DNA of 64,000 nt, from positions 5,237,001 to 5,301,000 of the forward strand of contig NZ_CP045295.1 of assembly GCF_009363095.1 (NCBI RefSeq), written 5' to 3'. Under the pieces are notes generated by a model, which made no database searches, was not told the origin of the DNA, and worked only from the letters and a program-made list of their open reading frames with translations. This DNA comes from Paenibacillus cellulositrophicus. GTDB lineage: Bacteria > Bacillota > Bacilli > Paenibacillales > Paenibacillaceae. Shown here in pieces: positions 35,105 through 42,752 of the stretch (position 1 is the stretch's first letter; the number at the start of each line of letters is the position of its first letter). A program made the translations under genes and the position numbers.

Positions 35105-36403
35105 ATGGACGTGCTTTATTGGATCGCAACCAATATTTTCGGAACACCTGCCATACTGCTCGGCTTCATCGTTCTGGTCGGCCTCATGCTTCAGAAAAAA
35201 TCGACCAGCCAGCTGGTGAGCGGGACGTTCAAGGCGATCATCGGCTTCCTCATCATCGGAGCGGGTTCTGACGTCATCGTGAATGCGCTGAACGTGTTCG
35301 AACCGATGTGGAAGGAAGTGTTTGGCCTGAAGACCAGCTCGCTCGGCAGCTTCATGGGCCAGGAAGCCTTCAACGCCAAATTCGGCAGCGCCGTCACGCT
35401 GGCCATGCTGGTCGGCTTTCTGATCAACGTGGCGCTGGCCCGGTTTACCCGGTTCAAATACATTTACCTGACCGGACACATGATGTTCTGGACCTCGACG
35501 ATCTTTGCGGGCGTCATCGTCCATGCGGCAGGCACCGGCGTTCCGGTCTGGAAACTCGTGATCGTCATCGCCGTCATTCTGGGCCTGTACTGGACCTTCC
35601 AGCCAGCCCTGGTCCAGCCGTTCCTGAGAAAGGTTACCGGGAATGATAACATCGCTCTGGGCCATACCTCAGCCTCCGTCGCCCTGCTGGCGGCGCTGCT
35701 GGGCAAGGTGCTCGGTAACAAAAAGAACGATTCCGAGAAGATCAAAGTGCCGAAGGGATTCGAATTTCTTCGCGACTCCAACGTTATTACGGCGCTCAGC
35801 ATGGGCGTGCTGTTCCTGATCGGAGCGATCATTCTGTCGACCAAGGGGACTCCCGAGGCTGCTGCCCTGATCGCTAAGGCAGGAGACCAGAACTTTATCA
35901 TTTATTCCATTATCCAGTCATTTACGTTCGCCGGCGGCATTGCTATCGTGCTGATGGGGGTGCGGATGTTTGTCGGCGAGCTCGTGCCGGCCTTTAACGG
36001 GATTGCGACCAAGCTGGTGCCCGGGGCCAAGCCGGCGCTGGATGCCCCGGTTGTGTATCCTTACGCGCCGAACGCCGTTGTGCTTGGTTTCCTCGGCGCC
36101 TTCGCCGGAGCTATCATCTGGCTGCTCGTGCTCGGCAGCACGGTGTCCTACATTTTCGTACCGACGATGATCGTGCTGTTCTTCCATGGGGCGACGGCCG
36201 GCGTATTCGGCAACTCGACGGGCGGCGTGCGCGGAGCGGTAATCGGGGGCTTTGTAACATCGACGATTGTAGCCTGGGGGCAGTTTGTCATGGTAAGCTT
36301 CCTGATCTCTTCAACCGTGCCGGACACGGCCATGTGGGCCGCTGACTCGGATATGTTCATCATCGGTCCGATTTTGCACTTTATCGCCAAGCTGCTCTTT
36401 TAA
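35105..36403 (+). CDS. PTS subunit IIC, UlaA/SgaT (ascorbate-type) family
   Basis: 432 residues with ten or more hydrophobic segments. Family landmarks include IATNIFGTPAILLGFIVLVGLMLQ at the N-terminus, KAIIGFLIIGAGSDVIVNALNVF, NAKFGSAVTLAMLVGFLINV and FHGATAGVFGNSTGGVRGA. This matches the ascorbate-type IIC family, whose members also carry sugars other than ascorbate. It forms the membrane channel of the transporter. No UlaD/E/F/G enzymes follow, so L-ascorbate is unlikely as the physiological sugar. Confidence 0.88.
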   Translation: MDVLYWIATNIFGTPAILLGFIVLVGLMLQKKSTSQLVSGTFKAIIGFLIIGAGSDVIVNALNVFEPMWKEVFGLKTSSLGSFMGQEAFNAKFGSAVTLAMLVGFLINVALARFTRFKYIYLTGHMMFWTSTIFAGVIVHAAGTGVPVWKLVIVIAVILGLYWTFQPALVQPFLRKVTGNDNIALGHTSASVALLAALLGKVLGNKKNDSEKIKVPKGFEFLRDSNVITALSMGVLFLIGAIILSTKGTPEAAALIAKAGDQNFIIYSIIQSFTFAGGIAIVLMGVRMFVGELVPAFNGIATKLVPGAKPALDAPVVYPYAPNAVVLGFLGAFAGAIIWLLVLGSTVSYIFVPTMIVLFFHGATAGVFGNSTGGVRGAVIGGFVTSTIVAWGQFVMVSFLISSTVPDTAMWAADSDMFIIGPILHFIAKLLF

Positions 36404-36428
36404 AATGGATATTTGAAACCGGCCAAAC

Positions 36429-36462
36429 GGAAGACGGCGAGCGGTCGGAGCGCCGTCTTTCC
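36429..36462 (+). terminator. intra-operon hairpin, possible attenuator
   Basis: GGAAGACGGCG pairs with CGCCGTCTTTCC between the IIC and lactonase genes. There is only a short T run inside the arm, so it may act as a partial terminator or mRNA processing/stability site that separates transport from catabolic genes. Confidence 0.45.
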
Positions 36463-36541
36463 TGGGCCGTAGCGGGTCTTGTATGCAGCCGGATCTTACC
36501 AACGACACCAACCACTCACCAAGAATGGAGGAGAAACGATT

Positions 36542-37534
36542 ATGGGCTTTATTCGCACACTTCACGGGGACATGGATCCGAAGGAGCTCGGGTTTACGTA
36601 CTCCCATGAGCATATCGTATGCCGCCCGGCCTATTGGCAGGAGCGGAGGGAAGACGATCTGCTGCTGGACGACAAGGAGAAGTCGAAGCTGGACGTGCTG
36701 GATTTCAAACGGTACGGCGGGCAGTCGATCGTGGATGCAACGGCGGTCGACTATGGCCGGGATGTTCATGCCGTAGAGGAGATCGCCCGCGAGACGGGCA
36801 TCCGGATCGTCGGGACGGCCGGATTCAACAAAAGCTTTTTGTGGGACGCGGGCATCAAGGAAGAGCTGAAGCCCCTTATCGGGCCCTATGATACTTACGC
36901 CCAGTGGATTGAGGCGAAGACGATCAACGAGCTGGCCGATTTCGTCATTCGCGAGGTCGAGGAAGGGCTGGAAGGGACGCCGTTCAAGGCAGGCCAGGTC
37001 AAGTTCGGAACGGGCTACAACCGGATCACGCCCTTGGAGGAAAAGACGCTGCGGGCCGTGGCAAGGGCGCATCACGAAACGAAAGCTCCCGTCCATTCCC
37101 ATACGGAGGTCGGCACGATGGCGCTGGAGCAGATTGAGCTCTTGAGAAGCGAAGGCGTAAACCTGTCTTATTTGAGCCTCGGACACATGGACCGGAATCC
37201 GGATCCATATTACCACGAGCAAATCGCCGCAACCGGCGCGTTCCTTAGCTTTGACGGCATCGGCAAGATCAAATACGCGCCTGAAAGCACGCGGATCGCG
37301 CTGATTCTGAATCTCGTACGCAAAGGGTACGAAGACCAAATTCTGATCAGCGGGGACACCGCCCGCAAAACCTACTACAAGCATTACGATCATGGACTGG
37401 GGCTGGAATATATCATTGCCAAATGGGTTCCCCGATTCATCGACGAGGCGGATCAAGCAGGGTTTGACGGCAAAAAGCTGATCGAGAAGTTTTTTGTCGC
37501 CAACCCGGCCCGCTGCTTTACATTCAAAAAGTAA
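36542..37534 (+). CDS. phosphotriesterase-family lactonase (COG1735 type)
   Basis: 330 residues from ATG 36542, after AATGGAGGAGAAACG. The amidohydrolase barrel metal ligands are visible: YSHEHIVC (HxH, about residue 23), HSHTEVGTM (His, about 185), LGHMDRNPD (His, about 215) and LISGDTARK (Asp, about 275). Close homologues in mycoplasmas next to Ula-type PTS genes hydrolyse pentono-1,4-lactone 5-phosphates, as I recall from the literature. That activity would suit this operon: the PTS delivers a phosphorylated sugar lactone that this enzyme opens. True phosphotriesterase activity is unlikely. Confidence 0.85.
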   Translation: MGFIRTLHGDMDPKELGFTYSHEHIVCRPAYWQERREDDLLLDDKEKSKLDVLDFKRYGGQSIVDATAVDYGRDVHAVEEIARETGIRIVGTAGFNKSFLWDAGIKEELKPLIGPYDTYAQWIEAKTINELADFVIREVEEGLEGTPFKAGQVKFGTGYNRITPLEEKTLRAVARAHHETKAPVHSHTEVGTMALEQIELLRSEGVNLSYLSLGHMDRNPDPYYHEQIAATGAFLSFDGIGKIKYAPESTRIALILNLVRKGYEDQILISGDTARKTYYKHYDHGLGLEYIIAKWVPRFIDEADQAGFDGKKLIEKFFVANPARCFTFKK

Positions 37535-37546
37535 GGGGGCAGGGTC

Positions 37547-38305
37547 ATGAAATTCGAGCATGAAAACTCGGCTGACGTCATGGACAAGATCCGCCTGCAC
37601 CGCACGGCCATACTGCCGGTTGGCGCCGTGGAAGCACACGGCCCGCATCTTCCCCTCGGCACGGACAATCTGCTTGCCGAACGGCTCGCGGACAAACTGG
37701 CTGCGCGCACCGGCGGATTCGTGCTGCCGACGCTGCCTTACGGGCAGGTGTGGAGCCTGCGTCATTTTCCGGGGAGCATAAACGTGTCTAACGAGGCGTT
37801 GATTCGGCTCCTTGCCGATATCGGGGAAAGTCTGCACACCCAGGGCTTCCGCATTCTGGCTATGGTCAACGGCCATTTGGGAAATGCCGTCGCCCTGAAG
37901 GAGGCCGCGAGGGTGCTGTATGAACGGGTGCCGGACCTGAAGGTATTCTATTTCTTCTATCCCGGAACGAAGGAAGTGACCGCAGAAGTCCGGGAAACGC
38001 CTGCGGTTCATGGCACCTACATGCATGCTGACGAAATCGAAACGTCCTACATGCTGTATTTGGCTGAAGAGCATGTGGACATGGACCGTGCGATCGACGG
38101 GAAACCGCATATCCCGGCCGACGCAGACTGCACCCCCACACCATGGGAAGAGATGACGTCTTCGGCGGTGCTGGGCGACGCCACCCGTGCCAGCCGGGCG
38201 AAAGGGGAAAAGATCATCGAACGCAGCCTGGACGCGATGGCGGACATGGTGCTGCAGGCCAGAAGGAAGCTGGATTTTGAAGCGAAGGGGGAGGAATTAT
38301 GCTGA
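37547..38305 (+). CDS. creatininase-family metal-dependent hydrolase
   Basis: 252 residues, the family's usual length. Metal ligands and signature: AILPVGAVEAHGPHLPLGTDN (E/H/D site, split: GAVEAHGPHLPL and GTDN), LPYGQVWSLRHFPGSI, GFRILAMVNGHLGNAVALK (NGHxGN), and VHGTYMHADEIETSYML (H.DE.ET). Members open cyclic amides or act on riboflavin and coenzyme precursors. Here it probably acts on a phosphorylated intermediate made by the lactonase. Gene starts 12 bp after the lactonase stop and overlaps the next. Confidence 0.88.
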   Translation: MKFEHENSADVMDKIRLHRTAILPVGAVEAHGPHLPLGTDNLLAERLADKLAARTGGFVLPTLPYGQVWSLRHFPGSINVSNEALIRLLADIGESLHTQGFRILAMVNGHLGNAVALKEAARVLYERVPDLKVFYFFYPGTKEVTAEVRETPAVHGTYMHADEIETSYMLYLAEEHVDMDRAIDGKPHIPADADCTPTPWEEMTSSAVLGDATRASRAKGEKIIERSLDAMADMVLQARRKLDFEAKGEELC

Positions 38306-39036
38306 TGAACGCGTATTTCAACATTATCGGCGAGCTGCTGCATAAGGTACGGACGAAGCAGGCAGAGGAGATCCGGAGAGCTGCCGTCAAGGTCGCGGAT
38401 TGCATAGAGCAGGGTGGCATCATCCATTTATTCGGCTGCGGGCATTCGCATATCCTCACCGAAGAAGTGTTCTATCGGGCCGGCGGGCTTGCTCCTATCC
38501 GTCCCATCTTCGTGGAGAAGCTGATGCTGCACGAAGGCGCAGTGCGCTCATCCGAGCTGGAGCGGCAGAACGGCCTTGCGGCAGACTTCATGGATGAGCA
38601 GGATATCCGGGAAGGCGAAGTGGTATTCGTGCTGTCTACCTCCGGGCGTAATCCGGTACCGGTGGATGTTGCGCTAATGGCCGGGCAGAAAGGTGCCTTT
38701 ACCATCGGCATAACTTCCCTGGCGTATTCCAAGAGCCAACCATCCCGCCATGAGAGCGGCCGGCATCTGGCCGATGCCGTCGATCTGGTCATCGACAACT
38801 TTTCCGTTAAAGGGGATGCGGTGCTTCGGTATCCAGGCATGGAGGTCGCCTTTGCGCCCAGCTCGACGGTGATTGGCGCGGCGATTCTGAACGCCGTATT
38901 CGCGGAGTCGATCGGGATCATGTTCGACAAGGGGCTTACGCCGCCGGTATTTTTGAGCGGCAACATCGATGGGGCCGACGCGCATAACGAGGCATTGATC
39001 GAAGCTTATAAGGGCCGGATCGCGCTGCTGGCGTGA
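38299..39036 (+). CDS. SIS-domain phosphosugar-binding protein (COG4821 type)
   Basis: 245 residues. SIS fold with GGIIHLFGCGHSHILTEEVFYRAGG read as IIHLFGCGHSHIL (loop with Ser/His) and VVFVLSTSGRNPVPVDVALMAG (the STSGRN phosphosugar loop, about residue 112). Proteins of this group bind or isomerise sugar phosphates and often sit in PTS operons. The ATG at 38299 overlaps the creatininase stop. Isomerase or deaminase activity toward the PTS product is inferred, not shown. Confidence 0.87.
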   Translation: MLMNAYFNIIGELLHKVRTKQAEEIRRAAVKVADCIEQGGIIHLFGCGHSHILTEEVFYRAGGLAPIRPIFVEKLMLHEGAVRSSELERQNGLAADFMDEQDIREGEVVFVLSTSGRNPVPVDVALMAGQKGAFTIGITSLAYSKSQPSRHESGRHLADAVDLVIDNFSVKGDAVLRYPGMEVAFAPSSTVIGAAILNAVFAESIGIMFDKGLTPPVFLSGNIDGADAHNEALIEAYKGRIALLA

Positions 39037-39062
39037 CCGGCTTCATAAAGGGGAGGAGCAAC

Positions 39063-39332
39063 ATGATTACACAAACGGTGACCATACGGAATAAACAGGG
39101 CTTTCATGTGCGGCCGGCTCAGCAGTTCTCGGACCGTGCGGGACAATATGAAGCACAGGTGGCGGTCGTAACGGAAGATGGGCGCCGGGCCGACGGCAAA
39201 AGCATGCTGGAGCTGATGACGCTTGGGCTCGAAGCGGGATCGGTCGTCACGATCGAAGCCGCCGGACCGGGAGACGAAGAAGCGGTCCGCGCTTTGGCGG
39301 AGCTCGTGGACGGCAAGTTCGGTGAGGACTGA
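39063..39332 (+). CDS. HPr-like phosphocarrier, operon-dedicated
   Basis: 89 residues from ATG 39063 after GGGGAGGAG. The active His15 is in KQGFHVRPAQQF (consensus G-x-H-A-R-P), and Ser47 in DGKSMLELMTLGL matches the regulatory Ser46 that HPr kinase modifies, so both PTS and catabolite-type phosphorylation are possible. It lies between the SIS gene and Enzyme I, whose ATG overlaps its stop codon. Its presence in a sugar-specific operon suggests a private phosphorelay beside the housekeeping ptsHI. Confidence 0.92.
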   Translation: MITQTVTIRNKQGFHVRPAQQFSDRAGQYEAQVAVVTEDGRRADGKSMLELMTLGLEAGSVVTIEAAGPGDEEAVRALAELVDGKFGED

Positions 39333-41086
39333 TGGACACGCTGTATGTTCAAGGCATCGGCGTGTCGGAAGGGGTACGGATCGCGCCGGCCTTCATCTAC
39401 CGGCGGAAAGAGGCCGGTGGTGCGCCGGCTCCCGCGGAGCTTCCCGCCGACCCGGAGGCGATTCGGGCTGAGCTCTCCAGGCTGGGCGAGGCGAAGCGCC
39501 GGTGTGCCCGGCAGCTGGAGGATCTGTCGGCAAAGGCGGCGGAGACGCTCGGCGAAGACCAGGCCGGGATCGTGACGGGTCAGCGCAGGCTGCTGGATGA
39601 CCCGGCCTTCTATCCGAAGATGGAGGCCTGGGTGCAGGAGAAGCGGGTGCCCGCGGAGCAGGCCGTTGCCGGCATCGTGGAACAGGTAGCCGGCGTGTTC
39701 GAGGCCATGAGCAGCGACTATATGAAAGAGCGGGCCGCGGATATCCGCGACATTGGCGGACGTCTGCTGAACGCTTTGGCGGCGAAAGAGGACCGCGGGT
39801 TAACCGCGATTACGGAGCGGGTCATCCTCGTGGCGGACGACTTGGCGCCGTCGGACACGATCCAGCTGGACCCGGAGCGGGTGATGGGGCTGATCACCCG
39901 CGCCGGCGGTGCGACGTCGCACACGGCGATCCTGGCGCGCTCGCTCGGCATTGCCGCCGTCGTCGGCGCCGGCAGCGCCATCGACGGCATCGCGGACGGC
40001 GATCTGATCGCCGTCGACGGGGCGGCCGGACGCTGCATCGTCCGGCCCAGCGAGGCGGAGGCGGAGCAGAGCCGCCTCCGGATGGAGGAGGGCGAGCGGG
40101 AGCGCGCCGCGCTCGCCCGTTACGCCGCGCGTCCGGCGGTAACCGCCGACGGGACGCGCGTGGAGCTGGCGGCCAACATCGGGACGGCCGCCGAAGCGAA
40201 GGCCGCCGCCGCGCAGGGCGCCGGCGGCGTGGGGCTGTTCCGCACGGAGTTTCTGTTCATGAACGCCCCGGCGATGCCGGGCGAGGAGGAGCAGTTCCGT
40301 GCGTACCGGGAGGCGGCGGCCGCCATGGATGGCCGCCCAGTGATCATCCGCACGATGGACATCGGCGGTGATAAGGCGCTGCCGTATCTGGATCTGCCGC
40401 GGGAGGACAATCCGTTCCTCGGCTATCGGGCGATCCGGATCGGCCTGGGCAGGCAGGATCTCCTGAAGGTCCAGCTGCGCGCGGTGCTGCGGGCCAGCGC
40501 ATTCGGGAACGTCAAGGTGATGTTCCCGATGATTTCCGGGTTGCAGGAGTGGCGGGAAGCCAAGGGCGTGCTGGAGGAGGCGAAGGAAGAACTGAGGCGC
40601 AGCGGGGCGGCATTCGACGAGCACATCGAGGCGGGAATCATGGTCGAGGTGCCCTCGGCAGCCGTCATGGCAGGGGCATTTGCCCGTGAGGTCGATTTCT
40701 TCAGCATCGGTACGAACGACCTGGTTCAGTACACGCTGGCTGTGGACCGGATGAACGATAAGGTCGCTTACCTGTACGATTATTTCCACCCGGCGGTGCT
40801 GCAGCTGATCCGCCAGGTCATCGAAGCTTCCCATCGGGCGGGCAAATGGACCGGTATGTGCGGCGGGATGGCCGGCGATCCGTTGGCCGCCCCGCTGCTG
40901 CTTGGGCTCGGCCTGGACGAGTGGAGCATGGAGGCAGGACGACTGGGCGTCATCAAAAAAGAACTGTCAACTCTCGACCGGGAAGCCTGCCGCTCGCTGG
41001 CCGACAGCGTTCTGACGCTGGATACGCCCCATGCGGTTCGTCAGGCGCTTGAAGAGTTTCGCCGCGCCATCGGGCATACGCTATAG
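39332..41086 (+). CDS. phosphoenolpyruvate-protein phosphotransferase (Enzyme I) paralogue
   Basis: 584 residues, standard Enzyme I length. N-terminal HPr-binding helical domain (about 30-140); swivelling phosphohistidine domain with GGATSHTAILARSLGIAAVV (active His at about residue 193; here split to GGATSHTAILARS). C-terminal PEP-binding barrel has GVGLFRTEFLFM, EAGIMVEVPSAAVMAG, FFSIGTNDLVQYTLAVDR and the catalytic Cys in GMCGGMAGD. It transfers phosphate from PEP to HPr. ATG overlaps the HPr stop. A visibly higher GC content in the middle of this gene (for example 40021-40240) may be only codon bias. Confidence 0.94.
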   Translation: MDTLYVQGIGVSEGVRIAPAFIYRRKEAGGAPAPAELPADPEAIRAELSRLGEAKRRCARQLEDLSAKAAETLGEDQAGIVTGQRRLLDDPAFYPKMEAWVQEKRVPAEQAVAGIVEQVAGVFEAMSSDYMKERAADIRDIGGRLLNALAAKEDRGLTAITERVILVADDLAPSDTIQLDPERVMGLITRAGGATSHTAILARSLGIAAVVGAGSAIDGIADGDLIAVDGAAGRCIVRPSEAEAEQSRLRMEEGERERAALARYAARPAVTADGTRVELAANIGTAAEAKAAAAQGAGGVGLFRTEFLFMNAPAMPGEEEQFRAYREAAAAMDGRPVIIRTMDIGGDKALPYLDLPREDNPFLGYRAIRIGLGRQDLLKVQLRAVLRASAFGNVKVMFPMISGLQEWREAKGVLEEAKEELRRSGAAFDEHIEAGIMVEVPSAAVMAGAFAREVDFFSIGTNDLVQYTLAVDRMNDKVAYLYDYFHPAVLQLIRQVIEASHRAGKWTGMCGGMAGDPLAAPLLLGLGLDEWSMEAGRLGVIKKELSTLDREACRSLADSVLTLDTPHAVRQALEEFRRAIGHTL

Positions 41087-41123
41087 GTATAACGTTTAAG
41101 CATCCGACCGCTGAATTTGCAGG

Positions 41124-41164
41124 AAAAGGCAGAGCGTCCTCTCTGAGAGGATTCTCTGCCTTTT
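41124..41164 (+). terminator. terminator of the PTS operon
   Basis: AAAAGGCAGAG pairs with CTCTGCCTTTT, with an inner TCCTCTC/GAGAGGA stem. It ends the eight-gene PTS operon. Confidence 0.88.
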
Positions 41165-41189
41165 GGATTTGCGGCATGGCGGATTGCGA

Positions 41190-41352
41190 TATTGCTGGAA
41201 CTGCTGAATTGCTGTAATTGCTGTAATTGCTGAATTGTAGTAATTGCGCAATACGGTAATGTGCAATACGGTAATGCACAATATGGTAGTGCGCAATGCG
41301 GTGATGCACATTACGGTATTGCGCACTACGGCACAGCGCATTATAGCATTGC
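41190..41352. repeat. imperfect minisatellite, 15-bp period plus 9-bp-like block
   Basis: Seven tandem imperfect copies of a 15-mer (consensus GCGCAATACGGTAAT) run from 41246 to 41350. They are preceded by a shorter block of GCTGTAATT-like units (about 41190-41245). It lies between the PTS terminator and the convergent DUF2071 gene and is not part of any supported gene. Because 15 is a multiple of 3, the frames stay open and make spurious reading frames on both strands. Confidence 0.85.
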
Positions 41353-41440
41353 CATATGAAGAATATCGCCTTACTGCGGTCAGCCGGAGTGCCTTTTGTT
41401 TTTGCTGGCTCCTATTCTCGTACTCACTGTTAAGGGCCAT

Positions 41441-42196
41441 TTATATTTTCAGCACGGGCCACAGCAGCACCTCCAGCCGCGGGGTATACGTCAGCAGCGC
41501 CGGCTCCGGGTCGTGGACCAAGCCGAACGAGGCCGTCAGGCTGTTCTCCTCGATCCACAGTCCGGCCTCCTGAAGCGGCCAGGGAAGGTGGTGAATCTCC
41601 CCGATTCGGAGCTCACCGTCGGTTCCCGCGGAATACAGACAATACCGCTCGGTCAGCCAATGGACAAGGGTCCCGGGCTCGGCATGATAGACCTTCGGAT
41701 TTACCGCACGATACCGGCTTTTCCATACCGCTGGGGACTCTCCGAGCCCGCGATCCCTTTCGCTGACATATTGGATGAATCCTTCTTGATGGCCCTTTTG
41801 CATTCGGGCGTAGCGGTAGGGCAGGCGGGCCAGCATGCGGGCTCCCGCGACCGCGAGCGGATTCGAAGCCTCCAGCGTCAAAAACCAAATGCCGGGTTTC
41901 CCGCTGCAGTTCACGTACGTTCTAACGTTCAGCTCCAGGAACTTCCGGGTCCCCGGTGCGGGCGGCATCCCCCGCAAACGGAGCGGATCCAGCAGAAACG
42001 GGGCGACGCTGATCCACGGCCTTCCTTCCCATCGCTCAAGTTCAAGGCCGGGGGGAATATGGGGAAGCAGGCTGTGTTCTTCTACCGGCCAATGGGCGAA
42101 AAGCAGGTCGTTCCAACCCTGCTTCATGACCCAAGGCCCGTCAGGCATAGGTATAGGTCGATGGCTCGTTTGTTCCAGGATGCTGCGGTTTTTCAT
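41441..42196 (-). CDS. DUF2071-family (YqjF-like) protein
   Basis: 251 residues from ATG 42196, after GAGAGGAGAGACCC. Family marks: WVMKQGWNDLLFAHWPVEEHSLLPHIPPGLELE read here as QGWNDLLFAHWPV and LLPHIPPGLELE, then FLELNVRTYVNCSGKPGIWFLTLEA in parts, and YRAVNPKVYHAEPGTLVHWLTERYCLY in parts. The fold resembles acetoacetate decarboxylase-like proteins; no function is established. Monocistronic. Confidence 0.87.
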   Translation of the reverse strand: MKNRSILEQTSHRPIPMPDGPWVMKQGWNDLLFAHWPVEEHSLLPHIPPGLELERWEGRPWISVAPFLLDPLRLRGMPPAPGTRKFLELNVRTYVNCSGKPGIWFLTLEASNPLAVAGARMLARLPYRYARMQKGHQEGFIQYVSERDRGLGESPAVWKSRYRAVNPKVYHAEPGTLVHWLTERYCLYSAGTDGELRIGEIHHLPWPLQEAGLWIEENSLTASFGLVHDPEPALLTYTPRLEVLLWPVLKI

Positions 42197-42339
42197 GGGT
42201 CTCTCCTCTCGGCGGTTTGGGCAGGGGCTACGTATCGTTATTACCCATCTATGCACAAATACGATGTTTCATAACCTGGGGCACGGGTAAGTAATGAATG
42301 CAAGCGCAACACTCAAAACCCTAGAAGGAGTGATTCGAA

Positions 42340-42681
42340 ATGGCAAATAACAAAGATAACCGTAAGATGACCGTCGAAGAAGCCGGACGTATGGGTGGCG
42401 AGAAAACCGCCAAAACGCATGACAAGGAATTTTATCAAGAAATCGGCAGAAAAGGCGGCGAAGCGACGGCTGATTCCCATGACCGTGAGTTCTATGAGGA
42501 AATCGGCCGTAAGGGCGGCGAGGCGACATCAGACTCGCATGACCGCGAATTTTATCAGGAAATCGGCCGGCAAGGCGGAGAAGCGAGAAACGATAGCGAT
42601 GGCAGGGACGGCAAAATGAGCCGTGAGGAAGCCGGCCGCAAGGGCGGAGAGGCCCGGGCCCGTCAAAGAGACAACTCTTAA
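42340..42681 (+). CDS. KGG-repeat general stress protein (GsiB/con-10 type)
   Basis: 113 residues, highly hydrophilic, built of five or six repeats around EEIGRKGGEATADSHDREFY (period about 20 residues; the repeat core is G-R-x-G-G-E). The first copy is AGRMGGEKTA and the last AGRKGGEARAR. This is the stress-induced KGG protein family, in which GsiB of Bacillus is a sigma-B-dependent, LEA-like desiccation protein. AGAAGGAGTGATTCG is the ribosome site. Likely protects against dehydration or oxidative stress. Confidence 0.92.
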   Translation: MANNKDNRKMTVEEAGRMGGEKTAKTHDKEFYQEIGRKGGEATADSHDREFYEEIGRKGGEATSDSHDREFYQEIGRQGGEARNDSDGRDGKMSREEAGRKGGEARARQRDNS

Positions 42682-42708
42682 TCAGTCGATACGATAGATG
42701 ACCACAAT

Positions 42709-42740
42709 AAAAAGGACCTTCCTTCAGGGAGGTTCTTTTT
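42709..42740. terminator. bidirectional terminator
   Basis: AAAAAGGACCTTCC-TTCA-GGGAGGTTCTTTTT between convergent KGG and FAD-oxidoreductase genes. Confidence 0.88.
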
Positions 42741-42752
42741 ACTGCATGGGCG

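Noticed and set aside
36311..38110. 599-residue open frame on the minus strand
   Set aside because: It is antisense to IIC, lactonase and creatininase genes, which have clear motifs and ribosome sites. Composition is that of a GC-rich shadow.
41190..41352. CRISPR array
   Set aside because: Units of 15 bp are contiguous and imperfect with no spacers, and no cas genes are nearby.
41244..41573. 109-residue frame containing five-residue repeats
   Set aside because: The repeat residues simply follow the 15-bp minisatellite; no ribosome site; the rest is antisense to the DUF2071 gene.
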